From: Hysterangium stoloniferum
Taxonomy: Eukaryota > Basidiomycota > Agaricomycetes > Hysterangiales > Hysterangiaceae
Assembly: GCA_015178975.1 (NCBI GenBank)
Contig: WHVD01000023.1
Span: 496,001-560,000, forward strand
Length of the DNA stretch: 64,000 nt
Direction of reading: 5' to 3'
Shown here in pieces: positions 11,373-21,699 of this stretch; the stretch's first letter is position 1; every line of letters begins with the position of its first letter. The position numbers and the translations under genes were made by a program. The notes beneath the pieces were generated by a model. The model saw nothing but the letters and a program-made list of their open reading frames with translations, made no database searches and was not told the DNA's origin.

Positions 11373-12031
11373 AAAAAAAGTACAGAGCACGTGACACCAA
11401 GGGTTATGTAATAGGATTAATCATTTTGATCACTTTTACTTATCAGCATCAAATATCAATACCTATATCCAGTCGCCTACCTTCGTGCCCACCCTCTCGC
11501 GCCTAATTCCCATAGCCCGCCGGGGTTCCAGGCTTACAGTAGTCTATGTAACTCGGTATGATCCTTTTTCCCAGAGTGAGTGGTACCTCTATCTATGAAT
11601 ACACACAATATGCTGCATCCGCTGGTGTCCTGCTTGGGGCTTCCGGCTGCTTTGTGCCTTCCGGAGCAAATATGGAATTTATCCTATGTATATAAAAGGG
11701 AGAAGAAAATGATTGACAGATGTGCATTTTGTGTAATAAATGGTGACCGCAACACTGCTAACCTTGTTCACGCGTTGCTGTCACCGAAACACGCCTACAC
11801 CCAAAAATTTGAGGATCTGGTTTTCTACGGTTTGTTGTGTAGTTGACATCAGCACCACGCGTCCATGTAATGTGGCAACCCCATTAAGTGTAATGATTGC
11901 AACTGGCTTTCTGGTGCAGTGGCAAATTGGCAACTTGATCGTGGCCCTTACATGAAAGTGTATCAAAATGAGGTACTGTTTTTTTTAATATATTACATGT
12001 GTGGGGAAATACTAGAGATTGAGGTATTGGG
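11373..12031. other. Spacer of inverted repeat 1, second part
   Basis: No gene recognised; the frame 11580-11846 has no motif and no splice context. Bases 11492-11563 recur in reverse complement at 37760-37830, immediately before the third copy of the SH3 locus. Confidence 0.4.
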
Positions 12032-12674
12032 TATTTTGTAACTAATGCTCTTCAAATATACGAACGTTCTCGAATCATCCTTGTTATTTAAAAGTTCCGC
12101 AGAGTTCCAGACTGAGCTATTGGACTGCGTATTTGCAATATGCACTTTCGCCCCCCCCAATACAATGAAAGTATTATGCCCTCAATTATCTCCCTCCACC
12201 CTAGCTTCGGTTTCATTGGCACGCGGAAAATGGTCAGGCTCGTGTTGTCAACTCTGACATTAAGTCAGACAGAACCACATATAACTTGGGAGGGACACGA
12301 TAGAATCCTTTCTTGGCGGCCTTGACGGGGAAATCTCGTACGAGTAATCACACTTTTACCCTCAGGAAGTAGTAGCCGCCCATCTATTTTTCGAAATCCG
12401 AACCCATGGCTCCATAAGGCAAGCATTCATATTTAATTTCTGAGTGTGCGCAAGTCATGCGGTAATATTTTCAGTGTGCGCCTTGTCCCGTGAACGAAAG
12501 TAACTTGGCATATCGCCTTAGATTCCATTTGGACAGTGGAATGTGCGTGTGCGTGTGGATGTGGTGGGTTTAACGAGCGTATAAGGCATGCAGAGTTCAG
12601 GTTGCATTCAGCCAGCAAGTACGCCTCTCTGGTTCAGTCATTGCAAAACACCAACTACGTATACATTTTCAGTC

Positions 12675-13088
12675 ATGAAAATTACTTTACTCTCTCTCGT
12701 CGCCATTCTCTGCGCTCCTTCCGTCTTCGCGATTCCGTCGCCAGAGGCGAACACGATTTACACTGTCAATACTAAGAAGTCGGCTCTTCACGAGCGTGTA
12801 GTCGAGACCGTCAACGCCGATGCACTCAAGTGTCGCACCTGCCCCAAGACGTCTTGCACTGCCGTTCGTCAATATCCCGATGGCGCTCAGATCAATGTGA
12901 GGTGCAAGACGGACTCAAACACCACGCCTGTGAATGGTTGGCCGTGAGTACTTCCCCTACATGGTGCTTGTAGACAGTGAGTTGATTTTTGACTAATCAT
13001 TTTAAGATGGTGGGACCTCACCAGTGATGGTTGCTGGGTATCTGACGAATTTGTTTCTTGGACCGGTGGGGTACCCCCCAATTGCTGA
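12675..13088 (+). CDS. Small secreted SH3-like protein, copy 2
   Basis: Exons 12675-12943 and 13007-13088, intron 12944-13006 (63 bp, GTGAGT...AAG). The spliced frame is 351 nt, 116 residues, the same protein as copy 1: signal peptide 1-19, six cysteines in the mature part, and the SH3b-like WDLTSDGCWVSDEFV strand after the intron. A TATA-like word (TATAAG, 12580-12585) lies about 90 bp before the ATG and is kept in all three copies. Copies 1 and 2 point away from each other across the 1.67 kb spacer. The coding sequence is undamaged, in contrast to every transposon frame around it, which argues that it is, or recently was, under selection, or that the duplication is young. Confidence 0.82.
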
Positions 13089-14012
13089 AGTGATTCCGTT
13101 GTGGGAACCATTTGAATTTTATGCGCGTGTATTTGTAGCTTGCGTTGTTGTTGGTTCAAACCAATTTGATGTTTATGTGTGGGTGATATGTGCCGGGGGG
13201 TGTGATATTGGCTGCAAACCGAAGTATGAGTTCAAACCTTGATTCTGGTCATTACTCTGGGTGAGTGACATTCGTTTCAATTACTCTCAAGATTGTATTA
13301 TGGAAGATACTGTATTTCACGGGCCGAAAATGCTCGCGAAATGTTCCTCTCAAGACGAAGAGCATTGTAGGTTGCCGTCCTTATTGGTTATCATATCAAC
13401 CAGTTGTAGCATGCAGAAAGATGTGGTTAAAGAGTTGGAGATATACCATCTTTGACTTGGTTGGCTACCTCTTATATTACTTTCAGCTCCTTAGTTTACT
13501 CTTGATTATGTGTCATTTACGCCATCACCTTTTGTTTCTTCTTTTGAAATGCCCATCGAATCCTGTGAGGAGAATGAATGTTGTTCGCTCAAGAAATCGT
13601 GAATGAAGTGAGTTGCGGGAGGGATAAAGTGTGAGCGCCGAGTAATTTTCAAAATTGCTACGCATCGTTGTGATCTGGGCGGGGCGGGTGCGACTGCTTG
13701 ACAATTCCGGCCGTAGTGAGTAGGCTGTGATCAATAGTGTTGATAAAGTAGACTCTCCCCACCCCCGCAGCATCCAAGATGTAGACCCTATAGGACCCTT
13801 CAATCCGCTAAATTCTCTTAAGGGGGATTAAGGGGAAATGATATGGAGGTAAAGCCAGTTCCTCACATATTATCAGTTAGGCGAAATTTCGGTTCATAAG
13901 GCTTAGGACAGTGTGACTAGTCACAAACTACACTAGGTTATTGTTGTGATCTGGGCGGGGCGGGTGCAACTGCTTGGCAATTCCGGCCGCAGTAGTATGG
14001 CTGTGATAAATA

Positions 14013-14140
14013 TGTTAAAAGTGTAGAAAATGAATGGCCAGACTGGGGATTGAACCCAGGGCTTCTGCATATATAGCAGGGGTGTTAACCATTACACCAC
14101 CTGACCCTGGGAAGCACTGCTAGCATTACTCAATCTAACA
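14013..14140 (-). mobile_element. 128-bp LTR-like element enclosing a tRNA-derived block
   Basis: On the minus strand runs TGTTAGATTGAG...TTTTAACA, flanked by AAATA at 14008-14012 and 14141-14145. The third locus copy has the empty site (GATAAATAGTG at 42608) with one AAATA, which fixes both ends exactly. TG...CA termini and 5-bp duplications are the signature of LTR-retrotransposon integrase. A longer relative is at 26516-26760. Confidence 0.85.
14036..14106 (-). tRNA. tRNA-derived sequence inside the 128-bp element
   Basis: Acceptor strands GGTCAGG/TCTGGCC pair over 7 positions (one or two G-U). D arm GTGT/ACAC around AATGGTTA (A box), T arm CTGGG/CCCAG around TTCAATC (B box GGTTCAATCCC is a full match to consensus). 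The anticodon arm has 4 clean pairs and the loop TATATAT, which lacks U33, so no anticodon is assigned and a working tRNA is doubtful. The internal Pol III promoter looks intact. Confidence 0.55.
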
Positions 14141-14333
14141 AAATAGTGTTGATAAAGTAGACTCTCCCCACCCCCGCAGCATCCAGGATGTAGACCCTGT
14201 AGGAAAAATCCACCCTTCAATGCGCTAGATTCTCTCAAGGGGGTTAAGGGGAAGTGACATGGAGGTAAAACCAGTTCCTTACAGTTATGGTCAGTTGGGC
14301 GAAATTTAGGTTCATAAGGTTTAGGACAGTGCG

Positions 14334-14667
14334 TGTAAGGTCGTTGATTGACCTCACTCAGTCAGTACAGACAGGACTAAGTTTTCTTTATTCGAGTGTT
14401 AGAGTGTGTGCGGGAAATACCAGTAGAAGCTTCTCCCCTGTAACTACATTGATCAACAGTTAACATATCTTTGGAGGAACAATGGAGTGTTGGTATCAGA
14501 GACATGGGGTGAACAAGGGTCGATTGAGGTTGTGATGTAAGGTAGGAGAACAAAAGGAACAGCTCGGTGGAAGACAAAAGTGATTAAGTAGCACAAAAGG
14601 AGAGTTGGGTGGGACAATAGGAAACTGATCAGTAATGTGTGCCTGTGCTAAGATGGCCAGGATTACA
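14334..14667. mobile_element. Solo LTR, family U (TGTAAG...TTACA), 334 bp
   Basis: Flanked by GTGCG (14329-14333) and GTACG (14668-14672), one mismatch. The unoccupied form of the site occurs at 13915 and 15440. The same insertion is present at 42803-43136, so it predates the split of locus copies 2 and 3. A 381-bp relative lies at 55735-56115. Confidence 0.8.
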
Positions 14668-14749
14668 GTACGACTCCTCACAAACTACACTAGGTAATTG
14701 TCTGAGGGACGCTAAGTCCCTCTAACGTAATTCTCTTATTTCGCACAGT

Positions 14750-15080
14750 TTTCACAACCTGACTCTTCACGGTGGTAACTTCTACTCCCAACACTTTGCC
14801 CCTGAGGACATTGCTGTTATTCCCCAGGACTATGTGCAATGGTACCCAAAATCGCCAAGAGGTGGTCCCATATGGCTCAGTATAATTTGCAATATATTAG
14901 CTGTGGAGGATGTATTCACCTTGCCAGAAAGTCTGAATGATCTCAGTATTAGCAATGAAAATGGGAGGGGGATGTGATGCACTAAAGTGCAGGAGCTAAG
15001 ATACAGACACAGACACAGACACAGACAATATGGGTGAGACAGAAATTCACCAGAGTTTAACTATGGACACATAGTGGTAC
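14750..15080 (+). other. Retroelement leader / gag-like relic
   Basis: Plus-strand cassette reading NLTLHGGNFYSQHFAPEDIAV...SPRGGPIWLS, ending in a CAGACA microsatellite near 15002-15030. Paralogous to 7850-8420 (minus), 15530-15850 and 43215-43530. Domain not recognised. Confidence 0.4.
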
Positions 15081-15280
15081 ACAACATGCATCTAATGTGT
15101 TGAATCATAAAATCTAACACTCTGCAGGAATCTTCTAGGATGGTCCAAGGAGCTATTGGATGATGTCTTGCCAGAGGAAAGACCTTAAGGCTGACAAGTT
15201 CATCAATTGTAGTATATGCTTGAATATACATACATAAGAATGAAATAAGTTCTATAACCAGAAAGGGTCACTGGGACCTG

Positions 15281-15380
15281 ATAACTAAAGCACACCTTGA
15301 CAAACCTGCAGACCCCGGTCAACCCCAGTGGTCTCTTGACCAGCATGGTTTCATTAGACTTGATGATCGCATCTATGTAC
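15281..15380 (+). pseudogene. Fragment of chromovirus integrase finger
   Basis: About 100 bp matching 6237-6335 in reverse complement (reads ITKAHLDKPADPGQPQW). It ends exactly where the direct duplication of the arm sequence restarts at about 15381, so it marks a rearrangement junction. Confidence 0.6.
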
Positions 15381-16632
15381 TAAAGCCAGTTCCTCACATA
15401 TTATCAGTTAGGCGAAATTTCGGTTCATAAGACTTAGGACAGTGTGACTAGTCACAAACTACACTAGGTTATTGTCTGAGAGACATTATGTCCGTCTAAT
15501 GTGATTCTCGTATTTCGCACGATTTTCACAACCTGACTCTTCACAGTGGTGACATCTAGTCCCAACACTTTGACCTGGAGGAGATTGCCATTATTGTCTG
15601 GAACTGTGAGCAATGGTACCAAAAATTGCCAAGAGGTGGTGCCATATGGCTCAGTATAATTTACAATCTCTTAGCCATGGAAGACTTATTCACCTTGCCA
15701 GCAGTCTAAATAATTCCAGTACTAGGAATGAAAAAGGGAGGTGGATGTGATGCACTAGCAGTGCAGGAGCTCAGACACAGACACAGACACATATGTATGG
15801 GTGAGACAAAGATTCAACAGAGTTTAACTATGGACTACTAGTGGTACACAACAAGTATCTAGTGTGCTGAATCATAAAATCGATAAAGGAACCTTCTACA
15901 TCTCATACATAAGGTGGGGTATCCAGACAGGTTGGTGTGGATGGTAATGTGGTGTGATGGCCCTGAAATATATCAGCCAGGTCCTTCAGAGTGTGAAATG
16001 CTCTATGAGGGGAAACTGGTTGATCTACTGTTCAGACGTCCTCAAACCAAAGCAGTAAATGGGAAGGATATTTATGGTGGTTTCAAAATAAGCCTCATTT
16101 CAAAATGTGTTGTTTGGATGTTCTGACACCCACTTTGGAAAGTCTGTGGCTGAGAAATCAACCTTCAGCACTGCTTTTGAAATATAAGTACCACAACTAC
16201 TCTATTCATGTTCAACTTGCTTAAAGCTTACAGTGGCTTCCAAAACTGTCCCAATGTTTTGGTCTCTATAACCTACCAAATAAATTTTCTAAAATAGTGA
16301 AAATATTCTCACATATACCTTAGCATACTAGCTTTGATCTCATTTCCATTCCACTGAGTTCAGTCTATCAGAATTGTACTGCAAAGGCCAATTCCAATTT
16401 GGTATCATAATCACCTCTAGCCCCTTTATGGTTGCTTATGACAATTATTCTCCTTTCTTATGCATATTGTACTTTGATAGTTGTCATACCTAGAAGGGTC
16501 AACATTCTTCATATATCAAATGGTCAGAACTTCTATGACTCTTCACACTGAGCCTCAAGTTGCATACTGTAGTCATACAGTCCTTATCACCTAACAATGA
16601 TCAATCTCATCTAGCAAAAGCTCCCTTACCAT

Positions 16633-16841
16633 TCCTTGGTCAGCTCCTTACTGTACCTTGCCATCTTGACCTGTCCTGATATCTCCTATCCTGTTCAACA
16701 GTTATCTCAGTTTTTTGACATGTACTCTTATGACCATTGGGATGCAGCCATTCATGTCCTTTGCTACCTAAAAGACACTCAGTGTATGAGGCTTACTCTT
16801 GGCAGCACAAACAGCCAGAGGCTGCTTGGCTATAGTGGCCC
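16633..16841 (+). pseudogene. Copia reverse transcriptase, C-terminal piece
   Basis: Reads LVSSLLYLAILTCPDISYPV followed by QQLSQFF...HWDAAIHVLCYLKDTQ...LGYSG. This is the typical connection between RT and RNase H in Ty1/copia polyproteins. It is interrupted after GYSG by the LTR 16842-17649 and resumes at 17650 as WTNCPDTHQSV. Confidence 0.75.
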
Positions 16842-17649
16842 TGTTAAGATCTAAGCAAGGGGACAAAAGGGGATGATTTCAGAGGTCCAAAAATAGTGAA
16901 TTGTACTAATTGGGAGGTCTAATTTTATAAGGCAGAGTGGAGCTTGGCTTCAACATATGTGGTTGCACCCTCACATCAACTGTTAGGGTGCTCTGGCATT
17001 TCAAACAGAGCAGATAGTATGATAAAGATTAAAGACAACATGTAGCTGAATCAACTGGAGGGCTGAAAATACTAAGAGTTGTAGAGTAAGAGTAAGAGTA
17101 TTAAGAGAAATATAAGAGGACTTAAACAAGAGGGGGGTAATCTAGGTCAAGTTTCAAACTAAAGAACTGTAGCATAGATGAGAAAGGTTTTATGCTAACT
17201 GTAATGGATGGCCGATTATAAAAGTGAGAGGTCATGATGGATCAAAAAAAGTATGAAAGGAACAAGGAACAAGCTAGAACTAAATGTAATGTAATAAAAG
17301 TATTCTAAAAGGTATGAGGTGGAAAATAATGTTTACACATAGAAACAGATGAAGGGAGAGCATCAGAATGGAGATGGAATGGAACACCTAAAGGGGTACA
17401 CTACAGCACAACAGGTTTTGGGGTCCTGAGGAGGTTGTGCTGTGTCCTGGAGCTCCAATGTTGGGGTGCTGGAGGGTTACAAGGGTAAGAACAAGTTGCA
17501 GAGGCTGAAAGACAGGGATGCCAACATAAACCAAGTGTTGGGGTCCTGAGGTGGTGGCTCCAGATCCCAAGGCACTGATGTCAGGGTCCCAGAATGGTTA
17601 TCAAGGTAAGACCAAGTTTTGGGGGCCTGAAAGGGTGAGGATCCTAACT
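16842..17649. mobile_element. Solo LTR-like insertion in copia RT/RNase H (family T-related)
   Basis: TGTTAAGATC...GGATCCTAACT ends, and related to family T through the TGGCTTCAACATATGTGG phrase. The split copia frame shows the boundaries to within a base or two (target about TGGCC/TGGAC). Contains a diverged 119-bp tandem pair (about 17412 and 17531). The boundary of inverted repeat 2 (16888) falls 46 bp inside it. Confidence 0.65.
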
Positions 17650-18250
17650 GGACTAATTGTCCTGATACACATCAAAGTGTGTGGGGGGGGTTGCATTTTC
17701 TGTAGGCTCCAGCATCATATTCTGGAATGCCCATGAAAGAAAACAGTTGCTGCCTCAACATGTGAAGCTGAATATGTTGCAGCATTTAGTGCTGCAAAGG
17801 AAAACACCTGGCTATGCACATTATTCCAGGGGATTAATTTCTCACTTGATGGTCCCCAGCAACGTGAGTATGATTTTTTGTCATAAGTACATCCTGGCAT
17901 TCTCTGTCTTTAAGATAGTTTTTAATTTACATTGGGGTCTATGTATTCAGTATTTGCTGCACAATGTATTCATGGCTTACCGAATGGATGCCTTAATATG
18001 AGCTATCCAGAATATTTGCCAAAGGACAATCGTGAGCGAGCCAACCATTTCAAGTGATAAACACATGATACAGTAATATGCAGTGCTATGTGTAAATGAA
18101 AAGTGTAAGTAGTGCCTGAACATGTTTAAGATGTTGATCTATTTGGCTGATCTCTACCTAGTCACCAATTGCAAGTGTCAATGGAATCACTGTTAATTCT
18201 AAATTGTTTTCATTAGAAGTACTACTTCAACCTGGAGTTCACAGTCAATT
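17650..18250 (+). pseudogene. Copia RNase H and C-terminus, decayed
   Basis: Continuation of 16633-16841 after the LTR. Shows WTNCPDTHQSV, then SGSSIIFWNA, KTVAASTCEAEYVAAF, LPKDNRERANHFK and ADLFTK-like remnants in shifting frames with stops. The CEAEYVAA motif carries an RNase H acidic residue. At 18251 a TGTTATGACTCGGCATCCC sequence looks like the beginning of its 3' LTR; a similar sequence in opposite orientation is at about 19970-20018. Confidence 0.65.
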
Positions 18251-18259
18251 GTTATGACT

Positions 18260-19390
18260 CGGCATCCCAGTCCCAGATCTCATCCCATTAATGTCAACTT
18301 AAGCTTACTTGCTCTTATACATATGCCATACCGTCCCCCAGACACGCTTTCAGACCTTTAACATGTGTAATCATCAATTTCTAATACAGAAATTATTCTC
18401 TTGCAATAATGAGACAAATTACTGTTTCTGTATTTACATAATAGAATCTAAAATTAAGTTTTTATAAAAGAAGTCTTATTGTCTCAACCAAAAATGAGAT
18501 GTGTAAGAATGAAATTGATTAGGATGTGACTCTGCACCATTAGTGCTGAAATAGGATAGATAGTAACTTGCAGGATTCCCAGTGCTGATGGCAGCAAGTT
18601 GAGGGGGTCAACTAGTGCTGATGGTGACAAGTTGAGGGGGTCAATTAAGCATGTGTGGTGAGGCTGGACCATTTAACACTGGGTGAAGGGGGGCTATAGC
18701 ATATGTTTGTGAATTTTGTGTTAAAAATTCGGGCTGTACATGAGGAAAAGGAAGTGGTGAGTTGTGAGAATGCATCAAAGAGTTATTGGGAGAGTATGAA
18801 TACATATCCTGAGGGATGATGAAAGTGGGCGGGTTATAGTGCTCAGGCTCAGTTTGAAGGTGGTGGGAAGGTGGCTGTGTTGGTGTCAAAGTGGTTTGAG
18901 GATGATACAAAGATGTCAAGTTTAAAAAACAAGAGTCTGGAGTTATTGTTGAGGGATGTGATATTTGAATTGGCTGATTATAGGTTAATGACGTTGCATT
19001 GGATGGTTTTGAAGCCTAGTCAAGCCCAGGTGTGCCAATATTCCCTGAGCCTCTCTAAATTAACTTCCTTAGATTGTTCTGCATCTCTGTGAGTCGTTTG
19101 CTGTCCTGTCGCAGCCTTGAAGATTGTCATACTATGAGTGCCGACTATCCCAGTTTTGATCCAGATGGTGGTATGTTAAATGCACCTTCCTCTCATCTCA
19201 AATTACTGATATATTGTGTACAGAAACACAACCAGCAATTGTTCCAACTTTTACAAGAGGTTAGGCCACCATTCGTCACCCATTACGCCGCAACTGCCGA
19301 GCAAGGGAATTCCCATCTGATTTTCGCGAAGGTTTAATATTTATTTGCGTCAAAGGTTTTAAACTAAAAATATGTACATAGTAACCCCAT
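18260..19390. other. No supported gene
   Basis: Frames on both strands (18641-18919 minus, 18871-19337 plus) overlap each other and have no motif. A plus-strand ATG at 19133 (MSADYPSFDPDG) followed by a possible 53-bp intron gives only a short peptide and is not called. Confidence 0.4.
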
Positions 19391-19654
19391 CTAGAGCCCC
19401 TCCAGCACATATGTCTTCAAGCCCACCTCTGTCTCACAACTCATTCCCAACCTCAGTCGCCGCAAACCATTATCATCTGCATCATCCCAACCCAACCGTT
19501 TCATGTCAGTAGATTCCATGAGCTCCTCGCTAGCAGCTGTAGTCGTGTCTGGGTCAAGTGTGCCCTCTTCTTCCTCTTTTGAAGGTCCCATGGATGTGGA
19601 GGATTCATGCAGGTACTTGTATTGCGATGATTGCGAAGCAGTGTACCCTGACAA
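19391..19654 (-). CDS. Orphan acidic C-terminal exon, unknown protein (left arm)
   Basis: Open to 19391 on the minus strand, encoding a Ser/Glu-rich segment (SSTSMGPSKEEEEGTLD ... DMKRLGWDDADDNGLRRL) ending TYVLEGL. An AATAAATATT word about 50 bp downstream could be a poly(A) signal. A CAG at the start of the frame could be an acceptor, so this may be the last exon of a minus-strand gene whose earlier exons I cannot identify between 19700 and 20280. Function unknown. The right-arm copy differs by one residue (Thr to Ile). Confidence 0.3.
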   Translation of the reverse strand: MSGYTASQSSQYKYLHESSTSMGPSKEEEEGTLDPDTTTAASEELMESTDMKRLGWDDADDNGLRRLRLGMSCETEVGLKTYVLEGL

Positions 19655-20271
19655 TGGGATCCACTATTGTCACCAATAGTAACTTAGCAAATAATTCCTC
19701 ATTCTCCCACAAATCATTTCTCTGTTATATTAATTAGATACATACTTTTAATGCTTGAGGGTTACTCTTCATACTGATGGCAGTTTTCGACATTCCCAGG
19801 ACGTTTTCCTTCTAATTTTCATAATGCTTGTGTTCCGGCTAGACTACACTGCTTTAAATATCATTTGTCTGAGAGTTTATCAACTTATTCATAATAAATA
19901 AAAGTAGCTGGGGGCTCAATGAGGCGTTTGCGCTTGATATGACACCGGTACGACGTAGCGAACATTGATGTGATCAGATCTGTGGCCGGGATGCCGAGTC
20001 GTAACAATCGACTGAGTCCTGTTCAACCTGTGGTGCGTTTAGTAACCGTTTCTCTGTTATAAGTAGAACTACTTATATTGGCAGGTCAGGCACCTTAGGC
20101 GTTGGATATAAATCTCCTCTATATAATATTCTAGTGCGCTTGTAGTACCCGGGCCCAAATACTATCTCTAATAAGCAACTCCCAACGAGGACTCTATTCA
20201 ACCAGATTCCGAGACACACATCCTTCCATTGCAAATTCGACGCTTGTGTATCAGAATCATAGATGGTACAA

Positions 20272-20975
20272 GACATTTTAGTAGCTGAGCAAACGAATTG
20301 GTGATGAGTGGCACATCAGTACAGGTTGGCAAGAAAGGGTCCAATTGAGATCGAATAACATAGAATGGTCATCCGAGTGGCATTCATGTGATGGAGGCAC
20401 CGTCGTCCAACAGCTTGTTGACTATGACTTATGGTGAATGCGCTGTGTAACGTTCCCCAAATTGAATCTCCCATATCCCATAGCGGTCACTACTAATATC
20501 AGTAAATAAAAACTAACGAAACCCACCCTAGTCCATGAACACCCAAGGTGGGCTCAAAAGTCGTATACGTGCATATCAAAACGGGTTGGGCACGGTTTGA
20601 CTAGATCGTGCAACTATATATTTTATGGCTCTGAGTTTTCGCATTTTAGTAGCTGAGCAAACGAATTGTTGATGAGTGCGGCACATCAGTACAGGTTGGT
20701 CCAATTGAGATCGAATAACATAGAATGGTCATCCTCGTGCCATTCATGTGATTGATGGAGGTTCCTAACAGCTTGTTGATTTTGACTTCTGGTGAATGCG
20801 CTGTGTAAAGTTCTCCGCATCGAATCTTCCATATCTCATAGCGGGCACTACTCAATATGGAAACTAACGAAACCCACCCTAGTTCTTGAACATCCAAGGC
20901 AAGCTCAAAAAGCCGTATATGCACATGTCAAAGACGGTTTGAATAGCTCGTGCAACTATATGTTTTATGGCTCTC
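20272..20975. repeat. Imperfect tandem duplication, units of about 371 and 333 bp
   Basis: Both units start CATTTTAGTAGCTGAGCAAA and run through the CCAATTGAGATCGAATAACA, TGGTGAATGCGCTGTGTAA and ACTAACGAAACCCACCCTAG phrases to a TTTTATGGCTCT end. Small indels separate them. No protein motif. Mirrored at 33672-34375. Confidence 0.8.
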
Positions 20976-21699
20976 CTCAGTTCCCAATGTTACAGAGAGA
21001 CTGGGGTTAGTTCTAGTTATTTGTACTTTTTTTATAGAGGCTTAACTAGGTACTGATACACTTGTTAGTTTATTGTACTAAGTTAGCCACAGTCTACAGA
21101 GCTAGTTCTCTACTTTACAAAGAGAATGTACTAGACTTCGTATTACAACCATGACGTTCGAATTCCCTTGAGATTGGATACATGTTGCAAGATCTATAAC
21201 CAAACTCCTTCATTGCAATTTCAGCTCGCGACGGCCGAATGTGGGCTGCTCTCATGAAGTTGCGACTTAATTTTGGCTCTCATCGCATTCTATTTCGCTG
21301 CGACCGCCACAGGTTTACACAAGGCACTATCCATGTTATGGGGATCTTAGATTTAACATTGTATTGGATAAATCAAATTCTATTCTCGCAACGACTCTAC
21401 CGTGATGCTAACTGTGTATTACCATCAATTTCTCAATTGATCGGTCGAGAGGTCGTACTTTGTGGCATCTGCGATGTATCACGAATACCGTGTAAACAGC
21501 AGTTGAGTTCATAGAACCTGTATGCTTCTTGATTTTCGGTAGTGTTTTTTACCAAGCTTCTTTGGCACAGAACCACATGACCAGCATGCATATAAAAAAC
21601 AACTCCCAAATGCTTGAACCTGAGGCTTATCTACAAAGGCCACTCCTTGTACGGTTTCAAAATCTACCCACTTATTTCTTATATTCCTAGTATTTGACT
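20976..21699. other. Upstream region of the PalI-like gene
   Basis: AT-rich; the frame at 21239-21514 is open but has no recognised motif and no splice context. Probably contains the promoter of the gene at 21700. Confidence 0.35.

Larger units (their letters stand above)
12032..16632 (-). repeat. Inverted repeat 1, right arm
   Basis: Partner of 6485-10366. Colinear from 12032 to 13942, then broken by about 1.44 kb of extra sequence (13943-15380), and resumed to 16632. The last 93 bp before the break (about 13850-13942) are repeated directly at about 15381-15473, so the extra segment is bounded by a short direct duplication. Confidence 0.88.

Noticed and set aside
14036-14106. Functional tRNA gene
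   Set aside because: The acceptor, D and T arms fold, but the anticodon loop lacks U33 here and is malformed in the second copy, and both sit inside mobile elements. Treated as tRNA-derived.
19074-19337. Plus-strand gene beginning MSADYPSFDPDG at 19133 with a 53-bp intron
   Set aside because: The GTATGT donor and CAG acceptor are plausible, but the spliced frame ends after about 25 residues and no further exon could be justified.
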